Shown: positions 31,633-40,255 of the stretch, piece by piece
Position numbering within the stretch: the first letter of the stretch is position 1
How the letters are laid out: each line of letters opens with the position of its first letter
Origin: Lentzea nigeriaca
Lineage (GTDB): Bacteria; Actinomycetota; Actinomycetes; Mycobacteriales; Pseudonocardiaceae
Assembly (NCBI RefSeq): GCF_016907955.1
Contig: NZ_JAFBCX010000010.1
Location: 186,001 to 250,000, forward strand
DNA: 64,000 bases
Reading direction: 5' to 3'
Notes under the pieces: generated by a model
The model's database searches: none
Told to the model about the DNA's origin: nothing
The model's input: only the letters and a program-made list of their open reading frames with translations
Translations under genes and position numbers: made by a program

Positions 31633-32304
31633 ATGGATCTCGCTGACTTGGATCTCACCACCGCACACCTGGCCGACGCCTGCATCCGGGCGAACATCCC
31701 GGTCCGCACGGCCACCCTGCCGCCGGTCATCCCCGGCACCAGGACGTCCGGCCGCGTCCTGCCCGCCCGCCACGCGGGCAGCGTCGACGTCTTCCTGGAG
31801 GCCATCGACCGCGCCCATCCCGGCGACGTGCTGGTCGTCGACAACGACGGCCGCACCGACGAGGCGTGCGTCGGCGACCTGATCGTGCTCGAAGCCCAGG
31901 CCGCGGGCCTCGCGGGGGTGGTGATCTGGGGCCTGCACCGCGACACCGCGGACATCCGCGCGATCGGGTTGCCGGTGTTCAGCCTCGGCGCCAACCCGAC
32001 CGGCCCGCTGAGCCTGCGCGACCGCGCACCCGAGGCTCTCTCGACGGCGGAAGTCGGCCCGTGGACCGTCACCTCCGACGACGTGGTGTTCGGCGACGAC
32101 GACGGCGTGCTGTTCGTGCCCGGCTCCGAAGTGGACGCGGTGCTCACCAAGGCCGCGAGCATCCGCGACGTCGAACGAGCGCAGGCCGACCGGGTCAGGC
32201 AAGGTGAGTCCCTGCGCAGCCAGCTCCAGTTCGCCGACTACCTGGCGAGCGGACTCACGTTCCGTGAGCATCTGCGCAAGATCGGCGGCGCCGTGGAGGA
32301 GTGA
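31633..32304 (+). CDS. RraA-like protein (HMG/CHA aldolase or demethylmenaquinone methyltransferase-like family)
   Basis: 223 residues from ATG 31633. The fold core is seen in ACIRANIPVRTATL, then GDVLVVDNDGRTDEACVGD (the G-D-V-x-V-x-D motif) and GVVIWGLHRDTADIRAIGLPVFSLG, the G-x-x-RD loop with the metal-near Arg-Asp. Members are class II pyruvate aldolases or oxaloacetate decarboxylases, or RNase E regulators in E. coli. In actinomycetes an aldolase role is more likely. It is 11 bp downstream of the MFS transporter and may act on the transported compound (inference). Confidence 0.85.
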   Translation: MDLADLDLTTAHLADACIRANIPVRTATLPPVIPGTRTSGRVLPARHAGSVDVFLEAIDRAHPGDVLVVDNDGRTDEACVGDLIVLEAQAAGLAGVVIWGLHRDTADIRAIGLPVFSLGANPTGPLSLRDRAPEALSTAEVGPWTVTSDDVVFGDDDGVLFVPGSEVDAVLTKAASIRDVERAQADRVRQGESLRSQLQFADYLASGLTFREHLRKIGGAVEE

Positions 32305-32309
32305 GGGCC

Positions 32310-32891
32310 ATGATCCCTGGAACTTCGATTCTGGCGAGATATCGCGCGCGGGCCGACGCGTTCGAGGCGAAGGTCGCGTCCGTCCGCGCGGACCAGTGGG
32401 ACAACCCGTCGCCGTGCGCGAAGTGGACCGCGCGTGGGGTGGTGGACCACGTCATCGACATGCACGGCGTGATGCTCGGCCTCGCGATGCCACGGACCGA
32501 TGACCCGCTGACGGACTTCCGCGAGGCCCGGCGCCAGGTGCGGGAGGCGCTGACGTCGGAGCGTGCTCGGAGCGAGGTCCCCACTCCCGGCGGTCCGATG
32601 ACGCTGGAGGACCACATCGACCGGGTGGTGAGCGACGACCTCGTGCTGCACGGCTGGGACCTCGCCCGCGCCACCGGCCAGGACGAGACGATCCCGGTGG
32701 CCGACGTGGAACGGCTCTGGGCGTCGGCCACCGCGGTGCCCGCCGAGCTGATGCGGCGGTACCGCACACCGGGAGCGTTCGGCCCCGGCATCGAGGTCTA
32801 CGGCCCCGAGGTCGTCGTGCCCGAGGACGCTCCGCCGCAGGACCGGCTGCTCGGGTATGTGGGCCGAGACCCCGTGTCGAAAAGTGTCTGA
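32310..32891 (+). CDS. TIGR03086-type DinB/mycothiol-dependent maleylpyruvate isomerase N-terminal-like protein
   Basis: 193 residues from ATG 32310 (GGAGGA 12 nt upstream; the GTG at 32301 overlapping the previous stop is the alternative). Typical motifs: WDNPSPCAKWTARGVVDHVIDMHG (the PCxxWxxxxxVxHV motif with metal-site His) and DHIDRVVSDDLVLHGWDLARATGQD (the second and third metal His/Asp of DinB-like four-helix bundles). The usual role is a metal-binding, mycothiol-dependent transferase, and the substrate is unknown. A second member of this family is at 37736. Confidence 0.88.
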   Translation: MIPGTSILARYRARADAFEAKVASVRADQWDNPSPCAKWTARGVVDHVIDMHGVMLGLAMPRTDDPLTDFREARRQVREALTSERARSEVPTPGGPMTLEDHIDRVVSDDLVLHGWDLARATGQDETIPVADVERLWASATAVPAELMRRYRTPGAFGPGIEVYGPEVVVPEDAPPQDRLLGYVGRDPVSKSV

Positions 32892-32936
32892 GCACTTCGA
32901 CGGCTCGCTGTAGGCCCCCTGAGAGGAACTTCGGAC

Positions 32937-33338
32937 ATGGACTGGACCCTGGAAGTCGTCGTGGTCCCGGTAGCCGACCTGGACCGCGCGAAGCACTTCT
33001 ACGCAGAACAGCTCGGCTTCACCGTCGACCACGACACGACGTTCGACGAGAACACCCGCATCATGCAGCTCACCCCACCCGGCTCCGCCTGCTCGATCGT
33101 GATCGGCAAGGGCATCGTCAAGGGCGAACCGGGTTCGCTGAAGGGCGTGCAACTCGTCGTCTCCGACCTGGAGAAAGCGCGCGCGCAACTGGTCGAGCGC
33201 GGCGTCGAGGTGGGCGAGATCGTGCGCATGAGCGAAAAAGACGGAGGGTCGTTCATCTTCTTCGACGACCCGGACGGCAACAGCTGGGCCGTGCAGGAGA
33301 TCAAGGCCCGCGCGACCGATGGGGAGTGGAAGCAGTGA
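32937..33338 (+). CDS. VOC (glyoxalase/bleomycin-resistance fold) protein
   Basis: 133 residues, RBS GAGAGGAA. Two beta-alpha-beta-beta-beta modules are visible: LEVVVVPVADLDRAKHFYAEQLGF and VQLVVSDLEKARAQLVERGV, ending with GGSFIFFDDPDGNSWAVQEI, the usual C-terminal D-P-D-G-N-x-W motif. Metal ligands are not fully typical of glyoxalase I. The function could be dioxygenase, lyase or drug binding. It overlaps the next gene (YCII) by GTGA, so the two are produced together. Confidence 0.9.
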   Translation: MDWTLEVVVVPVADLDRAKHFYAEQLGFTVDHDTTFDENTRIMQLTPPGSACSIVIGKGIVKGEPGSLKGVQLVVSDLEKARAQLVERGVEVGEIVRMSEKDGGSFIFFDDPDGNSWAVQEIKARATDGEWKQ

Positions 33339-33757
33339 AGTACATGCTGGTGACCTTCGGCGGCAACCAGGAGGACTGGGAAGGCGTCGCCGCCTGGTCG
33401 GACGAGGACATGCACCGCATGGTCGACTACATGCGCGCGCTGAACGAAGAGCTGCAGGCCAACGGCGAACTGCTGCAGGCGGAGGGCCTGAGCGGGCCGG
33501 CGCGGGCGTTCGTGGTGCGCGGCGGCGACGACGGCAAACCGATCGTGGTCGACGGGCCGTTCGCGGAGTCCAAGGAGGTCATCGCCGGGTACTGGGTGGT
33601 GGACGTGGACAGCCACGAACGGGTCGTGGAGATCGCCCGGCGGGCCTCGGCGTGTCCCGGGCCCGGCGGGAAGATCCTCAACGCGCCGATCGAGGTGCAC
33701 CCGATCATGGGCGCGCCCACCGAGGACCCGGAGACCTTCGCGCCCTACAAGAAGTAG
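33335..33757 (+). CDS. YCII/DGPF-domain protein
   Basis: 140 residues from GTG 33335. It opens MKYMLVTFGGNQEDWEGVAA, has the DGPFAESKEVIAGYWVVDVD motif and ends with a longer tail (IEVHPIMGAPTEDPETFAPY). It is co-translated with the VOC protein. In other genomes such DGPF proteins belong to ECF42 regulons; here the nearest ECF42 genes are 7 kb away on either side, so control by one of them is possible but not shown. Confidence 0.9.
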   Translation: MKYMLVTFGGNQEDWEGVAAWSDEDMHRMVDYMRALNEELQANGELLQAEGLSGPARAFVVRGGDDGKPIVVDGPFAESKEVIAGYWVVDVDSHERVVEIARRASACPGPGGKILNAPIEVHPIMGAPTEDPETFAPYKK

Positions 33758-33759
33758 CG

Positions 33760-33789
33760 GTGAGGGGCCGGGCGGACCCGGCCCCTCAC
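33760..33789. terminator. 13-bp-arm hairpin terminator between convergent genes
   Basis: GTGAGGGGCCGGG (33760-33772), a 4-bp loop, and its exact reverse complement (33777-33789). It sits between the YCII stop at 33757 and the stop of the large subtilisin gene at 33794, and can serve both. Confidence 0.85.
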
Positions 33790-33793
33790 GCCG

Positions 33794-36700
33794 TCACTTC
33801 AGGTCGTACGCGCGGATGATGGTCTGCGAGACCTCGCCACCCGCGTCCGCCGCCCGAGCCTTGAACGACACGTTCTTGGCCCCGTGCGGATGGACCAACG
33901 TGACCTGCCAGCCGGCACGCGTCCTGCGCAGCGGCAACGGCTTCCACGTCTTGCCCTCGTCGTAGGACACCTGCACCGCCGGGTCCTTGATGTCGGTGAC
34001 GGTGCCGGTTCCGTTGCGCTCCACCGTGATCGGCACGGTGACGACCTTGCCCGCGCGGTTGAACTCGTCGAGCCGCGGCGCGAACCGGACCGCGAGCAGC
34101 GGGATCGGCTTGAACTCCTCGCCGGTCACGTGCTCGGACGTGAACGACCAGTCGGTGGTGATCTGCGACGACTGCGAGTCGCGGGTCGCCTCGACGTGGG
34201 CCTGGTAGCGCTTCTTCTCCGCGGGCGCGCTCTGCACGTAGCCCGAGCCCGCGTAGGTGCCCTCGTAGAGCACCTTGCCGTCGAGGCTGATGGTCGTGCG
34301 GCCGGTGTGCTGGCTGCCGCCGGACATGCCCTGGGCGCCGAAGATCGACACGTCCAGGCGCAGCTGGTCGCCTCGGCGGCCGGCGTACCGGACGACACGC
34401 GGGTCGTTGGGTACGCCGGGGCCGTACACGGCGCTGTTCCAGTGTTCGGTGACGGTCCGGTCCCGCTTGAACGCGCGGGGCAGGGCCGAGTACTGGTAGC
34501 CGTGGCTGGGGTACTCGCCGAGCTTCGCGAACTCGGTCAGCGAGCCGGTCCACTCGACGTCGGGCGTGTAGAACTCCTTGAGCCGCAACGGGAGCGGGCC
34601 GGAGGCGCCGCTGTCGCGCTCGCCGATCGAACCCGGTACGCGGGCGTGCGTCACGGAGTTCACGTGGGCCAGCTCGCGGTCGGGGACGGTGCGTTGCAGG
34701 TCGGCGGGCACACGGCTCTTGTCGGTGATCCGCACGTGGTACTGGTACGGGCTGCCCGCGAAGGTGCCGTTGCCGTCCGGGCGGGCCAGGACGCTCTGCG
34801 CGTAGAACGTGAACTTCGGCCAAGCCGTCTTGGACGGGCGGACCGCCAGGTCATCGAAGTCGCGCAGGATCCAGGTGGTGCCCGTGCTGCCCCAGTTGGT
34901 CTGCATGTCGAAGCCCAGCTCGGACGCCGCCGGTGCGGCCTCCTTCTGGTCGACCGTGATGGCGGGTTTCTTGCCATCGCGTGCGTCGATCACGAGGTCG
35001 GTGTTGCCGGTGACGCTGAACGCCGGCTCGATCGCGGCGGTGGTGTGGCCGCGTTTCGTCGGGTCGGCGTTGCGCGTGTAGACCGACGAGTCGAGGAAGT
35101 ACGAGCCCTTGGGCAGGCGCTGGACGAACGTGCCGGCCGTGACGGAGCGGCGGTACGCCTTCTGCTGGTCGATGCTGACGAACCGGTAGGTGTAGCTCTC
35201 CGGTGCGTTGCCGTTCAGGTCGAGGAACGTGAGCTTCACGTTGTAGCTCTCGACCTCCTTCACCACGCCGACCGACACGCGGACACCGTCGGACGACAGG
35301 AGCGCGGCCCCGTAGATGCCGTCCGGCACGGAAGCACGCGTGTCGGCGGTGACCACGGCGTCCGCCGAGCCGCCGGCGGGGATCGTCAGCTTCGCCGGCG
35401 ACACGCTGAACAGGCCGGACGCCGCGGGCTTCACCTCGCCGACCGTCAGGTCGACGGTCACCTCGGAGGTGCCGCTGTTGCGGTAGGTCACCTTCTGCGT
35501 GATGGGCTTGTCGTCGTCGTGCGGCCACTGCGCGATGCCCAGCGAAAGGCTGCCGACGGACGTGGACACCCCGGCGGACACGGCGCGGCCCACGTCGAGA
35601 CGTCCCGCGCCCTGGTCGTAGATGGTCAACGACGGGTTGGGCTTGGCGGTGTTCATCAGCGCCGCCTTGATGTCCTGGGCCTTCCACCCCGGGTGCTGCG
35701 CGGCCAGAATCGCCGCCGCGCCCGCCACGTGCGGGGTCGCCATCGAGGTGCCGGACAACGCGACGTGCGCGTCACCGACAGGCGTGCCGATCTGGCCGTT
35801 GCGAGCCTTCGCCGCGACGATGTCGACGCCCGGTGCGGTGATGTCGGGCTTGACCGCGTTGTTCTCCCAGCGCGGGCCGCGGGAGGAGAACTCGGCGAGG
35901 TTGTCGTTGCGGTCCACGGCGCCGACGGTGAGGGCTGCGTCGGCGGACGCGGGAGAGCCGACCGCGCCACCGGAGTTGCCGGCGGCGACCACGAACAGCG
36001 CACCGGTCTGCGCGGTGATCCGGTTGAGCGCCAGGGCCATCGGGTCTTCGCCCTCGTCGGGCCACGGGCTGCCCAGGCTCATGTTGACGACCTTGGCCTT
36101 GGTGGCGGCCCACTCCATGCCGGCGATGATGTCGCTCTCACGGCCGTCGCCGTAGTCACCGAGCACCTTGCCGTTGACGATCTTCGAGTCGGGCGCGATG
36201 CCCTTGTACTTGCCCTCACCCGTGATCGTGGACGCGACATGCGTGCCGTGGCCGACGCGGTCGTCGGTGGTGTTGCTGTCGCTGAAGTTCTTCGACTCGA
36301 CGACAGCGCCCGCGAGGTCGGGGTGCGTCTCGTCGATGCCGGTGTCGAGCACGGCCACCGTCACGCCGGAGCCGGTGAAGCCCTTCTCCCACGCCTGGGG
36401 TGCGCCGACCTGCGCGGCGCTGCGGTCCAGCGACGCGGTGACCTTGCCGTCGAGCCAGATGCGTCCGGTGCCCGCCGCCCTGACACCGGTCCAGAAGCCG
36501 CCGTTCTTGTCGACCGTCACGGCGTGAGCGCCGATGCTCGGCAACGACTCCGCGCCCGCCGCGCTGATCCCCTGCCCCTGCACGATCAGCGGAATGGTCT
36601 TGCTGGAGGTGTCGTCGTAGCCGGATCTGGCGAGCAGCGAGACGTCGAACAGCCGCTCGTCCAGCTCACCGGAGTCCACCCTTGCCTGGGCGTCGGACGG

Positions 36701-36946
36701 GACGACGTGGAGGTCGCCGCGCGGGTCGGTGAAGGTGCGGAACGCGACGTTCTCCCTGCCCTTGGCCGCACGCGGCCGGACCTTGCCGCCGGTGACGACG
36801 ATCTCGTCACCGGTGACGAGCGTGACCGTGGTGGTCAGCCCTGCCGCACGCACCCCTGGTTGGTCCGGTGCCGCCGAAACGGGAACGGCTGCCGTGGTGG
36901 CCACCACGACAGCCGTCAGCCCTGCGGCGAGATGTGATCGTTTCAA
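33794..36946 (-). CDS. Secreted S8 family (subtilisin-like) serine protease, multidomain
   Basis: 1050 residues. Signal peptide MKRSHLAAGLTAVVVATTAA with cleavage near VSAA-PDQ. A prodomain of about 140 residues follows. The catalytic triad is D201 (AVLDTGIDETHPDL), H233 (VGHGTHVAST) and S401 (SGTSMATPHVAG), with oxyanion N324 (AAGNSGG). After the protease domain (about 185-460) come beta-rich modules: QKVTYRNSGTSEVTVDLTVG (Fn3-like), then a carboxypeptidase-regulatory-like stretch and further Ig-like domains to the C-terminus. Similar large secreted subtilisins of actinomycetes are nutritional or developmental proteases. It is monocistronic and ends at a terminator shared with the YCII gene. 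A small CCCTCA-G-TGAGGG palindrome at 36983-36995 lies 37 bp upstream of the start. Confidence 0.95.
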   Translation of the reverse strand: MKRSHLAAGLTAVVVATTAAVPVSAAPDQPGVRAAGLTTTVTLVTGDEIVVTGGKVRPRAAKGRENVAFRTFTDPRGDLHVVPSDAQARVDSGELDERLFDVSLLARSGYDDTSSKTIPLIVQGQGISAAGAESLPSIGAHAVTVDKNGGFWTGVRAAGTGRIWLDGKVTASLDRSAAQVGAPQAWEKGFTGSGVTVAVLDTGIDETHPDLAGAVVESKNFSDSNTTDDRVGHGTHVASTITGEGKYKGIAPDSKIVNGKVLGDYGDGRESDIIAGMEWAATKAKVVNMSLGSPWPDEGEDPMALALNRITAQTGALFVVAAGNSGGAVGSPASADAALTVGAVDRNDNLAEFSSRGPRWENNAVKPDITAPGVDIVAAKARNGQIGTPVGDAHVALSGTSMATPHVAGAAAILAAQHPGWKAQDIKAALMNTAKPNPSLTIYDQGAGRLDVGRAVSAGVSTSVGSLSLGIAQWPHDDDKPITQKVTYRNSGTSEVTVDLTVGEVKPAASGLFSVSPAKLTIPAGGSADAVVTADTRASVPDGIYGAALLSSDGVRVSVGVVKEVESYNVKLTFLDLNGNAPESYTYRFVSIDQQKAYRRSVTAGTFVQRLPKGSYFLDSSVYTRNADPTKRGHTTAAIEPAFSVTGNTDLVIDARDGKKPAITVDQKEAAPAASELGFDMQTNWGSTGTTWILRDFDDLAVRPSKTAWPKFTFYAQSVLARPDGNGTFAGSPYQYHVRITDKSRVPADLQRTVPDRELAHVNSVTHARVPGSIGERDSGASGPLPLRLKEFYTPDVEWTGSLTEFAKLGEYPSHGYQYSALPRAFKRDRTVTEHWNSAVYGPGVPNDPRVVRYAGRRGDQLRLDVSIFGAQGMSGGSQHTGRTTISLDGKVLYEGTYAGSGYVQSAPAEKKRYQAHVEATRDSQSSQITTDWSFTSEHVTGEEFKPIPLLAVRFAPRLDEFNRAGKVVTVPITVERNGTGTVTDIKDPAVQVSYDEGKTWKPLPLRRTRAGWQVTLVHPHGAKNVSFKARAADAGGEVSQTIIRAYDLK

Positions 36947-37034
36947 CGCGAACTCCCCTGGTTCACTGTGGAGGTGTCTTGGCCCTCAGTGAGGGAAACA
37001 CTTCCCACCGTGGTCGCGTTGCAACGGGATCAGA

Positions 37035-37727
37035 TCACATATTCACACCAACCGCCCGCTCCACGGCCGCCTCGACGTGCAGGCGGGTCGTCGGGAACAC
37101 CGGAAGCGGCACGTCGGCCTGGGTGATCAGGAGCTCGATCTCGGTGCAGCCGAGGATGATTCCTTCCGCCCCTTCGAACCGTGCGATCACGTCCTGGTAG
37201 GCGCGGCGTGACTCGTCGCGGACGATGCCGACGCACAGCTCGTCGTAGATGATCCGGTGCACGGTGGCACGGTCCTGTGTGGACGGCAGCAGCACGCGCA
37301 ACCCGTGCGACTCCAGACGTTCCCGGTAGAACGGCTGGTCCATCGTGAACCCTGTGCCGAGCAGGCCGACCGTGGTCAGCCCCGCCTTCCTGATGGCGGC
37401 CGCGGTCGTGTCGCCGAGGTGGATCATCGGGATGTCGACGGCGGCCTGCACCTGGTCGAACACCTTGTGCATGGTGTTGGTGCACAGCAGCAGGAAGTCC
37501 GCTCCGCCCGCCTGCACCTGTGCGGCGGCCTCGGCGAGCGCCTTGCCCGCGTCGTCCCACCTGCCCTCGACCTGCATGCGTTCGATCTCGGCGAAGTCCA
37601 CCGAGTGCAGCACGATCTTCGCGGAGTGCAGGCCGCCGAGGCGTTCCCGCACCACGGTGTTCGCGAGCCGGTAGTACTCCGCGCTGCTCTCCCAGCTCAT
37701 CCCGCCGAGCATCCCGATGGTCAGCAT
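37035..37727 (-). CDS. Aspartate/glutamate racemase family protein
   Basis: 230 residues from ATG 37727 (MLTIGMLGGMSWESSAEYY, the standard opening). The two catalytic Cys regions are LLLCTNTMHKVF (first Cys) and GIILGCTEIELLI (second Cys). ATVHRIIYDELCVGIV and VPLPVFPTTRLHVEAAV complete the family pattern of YgeA/aspartate racemases. It is cofactor-independent and cytoplasmic. The amino acid specificity is not certain: YgeA prefers homoserine. It lies 8 bp downstream of the DinB-like gene on the same strand, so probably in one transcript. Confidence 0.92.
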   Translation of the reverse strand: MLTIGMLGGMSWESSAEYYRLANTVVRERLGGLHSAKIVLHSVDFAEIERMQVEGRWDDAGKALAEAAAQVQAGGADFLLLCTNTMHKVFDQVQAAVDIPMIHLGDTTAAAIRKAGLTTVGLLGTGFTMDQPFYRERLESHGLRVLLPSTQDRATVHRIIYDELCVGIVRDESRRAYQDVIARFEGAEGIILGCTEIELLITQADVPLPVFPTTRLHVEAAVERAVGVNM

Positions 37728-37735
37728 GCCGCCAG

Positions 37736-38290
37736 TCAAGCACTCCAGCGCGGGGCGCGGCCGGTGTTCGCCAGGACTTCCTCCAGTGGCGACGCGTCGG
37801 CGGGCGCCTCGACGGGCGCCTTGAACACGTTCCACTCCTGAGCCATCGGGCCCATCTGCTTGACGAGGGCCGCCACCTCGGTCAGCACCTCTGGGTCGGG
37901 TTCGAAGCGCTGCCCGGTTGCCTGCGCGAGGTCCGAGGCGTGGATCGTGAGGTCGAGCAACGCCATCCCGCCCACGGTCTGCGCGGGCATGTTCATGCTC
38001 CCGGCGATGCCCTCGTCCGCGCCCGGCCGGCTCCAGGCCTCCACGAGCTTGGCGGTCTCCGCGGGGAACTGGGCGCGCCAGTCCGGGTAGGACGGAGTGT
38101 GGCTGAAGTCGGCGTCCTGTTTGACTGCGAGCTTCTGGAACTCGACGACCACGTGCAGCAGGTGGTCGAGCAGGGCGCGGACGTCGTAGTCGGCGCACGG
38201 GGTGGGCTTGGTCAGGTCGCCGTCGCTGATGCCGGCGATGACGGGCAGCGCGTGGTCGCGCGCCCGGTCGAGAAGAACGCTGAGCTTCAT
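37736..38290 (-). CDS. TIGR03086-type DinB-like metal-binding protein
   Basis: 184 residues from ATG 38290. Motifs: GDLTKPTPCADYDVRALLDHLLHVV (P-C-x-x-x-x-V-x-x-L-x-x-H) and LDLTIHASDLAQATGQRFEPD (second His and W/SD-L-A-x-A-T-G). It is the same family as 32310. The predicted role is a mycothiol-dependent or metal-dependent transferase, substrate unknown. It is first of a two-gene transcript with the racemase and divergent from the AraC regulator, which may control it. Confidence 0.88.
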   Translation of the reverse strand: MKLSVLLDRARDHALPVIAGISDGDLTKPTPCADYDVRALLDHLLHVVVEFQKLAVKQDADFSHTPSYPDWRAQFPAETAKLVEAWSRPGADEGIAGSMNMPAQTVGGMALLDLTIHASDLAQATGQRFEPDPEVLTEVAALVKQMGPMAQEWNVFKAPVEAPADASPLEEVLANTGRAPRWSA

Positions 38291-38356
38291 GGGGTTGACG
38301 CTATGGCCACGCCGTTGGCCGCTCTTGAAGAAACGCGCCAACCTAGGATCTGCGCT

Positions 38357-39127
38357 GTGCAGGGGCCGCGTCGTGACACTCGGGGGATCGTGGACGCGCG
38401 CGAGCTGTTCGCCCGCGTGCGGTTCCGCCGCCGCCTGCCGTGCGCCGAGCTGCGGCCGTACCTGGAGCACTACTGGCTGATCGACGGCTCCCTGGACACG
38501 CCCTACACCTCGCACGTCGTGCCGCATCCGTCCGTGAACATCGTCTTCGAACACGGACACGCGCATCCGGAGCTCGCAGGCGTGGGGCTCGGACTGTTCA
38601 GCCGGACACTGCACGGACGGGTTCGCGTCGCGGGAGTGCAGTTCCGGCCGGGCGGGTTCCGGGTCTTCCGCTCCGAGCCGGTGTCCGAGTGGACCGGGCG
38701 GCACGTGCGGCTGACCGACATTCCCGCTGAAACCGTGCTGTTGGAGGACGAAGACGAGCGGGTCGCGGCGCTCGACGAGTTCCTGCTGGGCCTGGGACCG
38801 GCACCGGATCCGCAGGCGACGCTCGCGATGGACCTCGTGCAGCGCGTCCGCGAGGACCGGGAGATCCGCAAGGTCGCCGGCTTCGCGCGAGCCGAGGGCG
38901 TGTCGGTACGGACGATGCAACGGCTGTTCGCGGACTACGTGGGTGTGAGCCCGAAGTGGGTCATCCTGCGGTATCGCATCCACGAGGCGCTGGAACGCGC
39001 GGAATCCGAGGTGGAGTGGGCGAGGCTGGCCGCCGACCTGGGCTACAGCGACCAGGCCCACCTCGTTCGCGACTTCACCCAGACCGTCGGCGTCTCCCCC
39101 GCGGCGTACGCGCGGGCGCTCAGCTGA
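38357..39127 (+). CDS. AraC family regulator
   Basis: About 256 residues from GTG 38357 (GTG 38390 is the alternative). The N-terminal sensor domain has LRPYLEHYWLIDGSLDTPYT and VPHPSVNIVFEHG, then AGVQFRPGGFRVF, the actinobacterial 'DUF6597-like' sensor seen with AraC HTHs. The C-terminal two-HTH domain has VAGFARAEGVSVRTMQRLFADYVGVSPKWVILRYRIHEAL and DLGYSDQAHLVRDFTQTVGVSPAAY, textbook AraC. It is divergent from the DinB-racemase pair (66 bp), its probable target. Its 3' end overlaps the convergent VOC gene by 8 bp. Confidence 0.9.
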   Translation: MQGPRRDTRGIVDARELFARVRFRRRLPCAELRPYLEHYWLIDGSLDTPYTSHVVPHPSVNIVFEHGHAHPELAGVGLGLFSRTLHGRVRVAGVQFRPGGFRVFRSEPVSEWTGRHVRLTDIPAETVLLEDEDERVAALDEFLLGLGPAPDPQATLAMDLVQRVREDREIRKVAGFARAEGVSVRTMQRLFADYVGVSPKWVILRYRIHEALERAESEVEWARLAADLGYSDQAHLVRDFTQTVGVSPAAYARALS

Positions 39128-39557
39128 AGTACTCGCCCAGCTCGACGAGGATTCCCTCGGGGCCGCGGACGTAGCAGGTCTTGACCGTGTTCTGGTAGGT
39201 CTCGATGTTCCGCACCACCTCGGCGCCGTGGGGCCGGAGCCGGGCGAGGGTGTCGTCGAGGTCGTCGACGACGAAAGCGATGTGCCGCAGGCCGAGGGCG
39301 TGAATCGGAGCATGGGAGCTGCCGTCGATGCTTTGAGGGGCCTCGAACTGGCTGAACTCGATCCGGTACTGACCGTCCGGGGTCTTCAGCATCGCGATCT
39401 CGCTGCGGGAACCGTCGAGGCCGATGACTCCGTCGACGAAATCGCCCTCCATGTGCGCCTTGCCTTCGAGCTCCATGCCGAGCTCCTCGAAGAACGCGAC
39501 CGCCGCGGCGAGATCGGTGACGGTGATGCCGACGTGGTGCATGCTCTTGATGGTCAT
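39120..39557 (-). CDS. VOC family protein (methylmalonyl-CoA epimerase-like)
   Basis: 145 residues from ATG 39557 (MTIKSMHHVGITVTDLAAAV). H-H-V-G-I-T-V provides the first metal His, LRHIAFVVDDLDDTLARLRP the second module, and VRGPEGILVELGEYFS the terminal Glu ligand. The pattern (H, H, E) is that of metal-dependent glyoxalases, epimerases or dioxygenases. No other methylmalonyl-CoA gene is near, so epimerase activity is not claimed. It is convergent with the AraC gene. Confidence 0.88.
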   Translation of the reverse strand: MTIKSMHHVGITVTDLAAAVAFFEELGMELEGKAHMEGDFVDGVIGLDGSRSEIAMLKTPDGQYRIEFSQFEAPQSIDGSSHAPIHALGLRHIAFVVDDLDDTLARLRPHGAEVVRNIETYQNTVKTCYVRGPEGILVELGEYFS

Positions 39558-39665
39558 GCCCAGGGGACGGAGCCGACCAACGGGTTTCGACATCGGAAGT
39601 GGTCCAACTTCGCGGCCCCATTTTGGCTCTGCTTTCTGGACCGCCTGAGCGGCACAGTCATCGGC

Positions 39666-40255
39666 ATGAGCCTCGCCTTCCTGATCACCACCTTGATCGC
39701 GGTCGCCACACCCGGCACCGGAGTGCTGTACACGTTGTCCGCCGGTCTCGCCCACGGACGCAGGGCGAGTGTGATCGCCGCGTTCGGCTGCACGCTCGGG
39801 ATCGTGCCGCAGGTGGTCGCCACCGTCACGGGGCTCGCGGCCCTGCTGCACGCGAGCGCGCCGGCGTTCGAGGTCGTGAAGTACCTCGGCGTCGCCTACC
39901 TGGTGTTCCTGGCGTGGAGCACGTTGCGGGACAAGAGCGAGCTCGTGGTCTCCACCGACACACCGCGGGCATCGGCGTCGAAGATCATCGTCAACGCCGT
40001 GCTGCTGAACGTGCTGAACCCCAGCTGACGATCTTCTTCGTGGCGTTCCTGCCGCAGTTCGCCACCACCCCGGCCGAGATGGTGCGGTTGAGCGCGGTGT
40101 TCATGGCGCTGACGTTCGCGGGCTTCGTGGTGTACGGGCTCTTCGCCGCCTCGATGCGCGACCAGGTGCTGTCCCGGCCGCGCGTGATGGTGTGGCTGCG
40201 GCGCTGCTTCGCGGCCTCGTTCGCCGCGCTCGGCGTGAAGCTCGCACTGAGTTAG
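39666..40255 (+). pseudogene. LysE/RhtB-family amino acid exporter disrupted by a single-base frameshift
   Basis: The first part (39666-40028) encodes MSLAFLITTLIAVATPGTGV and on to NAVLLNVLNPS then TGA. The LysE family requires 'LNPK' followed by 'xxxFFxAFLPQF', and exactly this continuation (LTIFFVAFLPQFATTPAEMV) is found in the next frame from 40025 to the TAG at 40253. A missing A in AACCCCAGCTGACG (near 40022) explains it: AACCCCAAG would restore the frame. The total would be about 196 residues, close to the usual 200-210. It is a recent loss or a sequencing error. The last 4 bp overlap the convergent ECF42 gene. Confidence 0.85.

Noticed and set aside
33884-36937. 1017-codon open frame on + opposite the subtilisin gene
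   Set aside because: It is antisense to a clear S8 protease with signal peptide and full triad. Its translation is low-complexity Arg/Val/Gly/Asp typical of antisense frames in high-GC DNA.
36983-36995. CCCTCA-G-TGAGGG palindrome upstream of the subtilisin gene
   Set aside because: Short arms and no nearby regulator; it may be an operator, but there is not enough to list it as its own feature.
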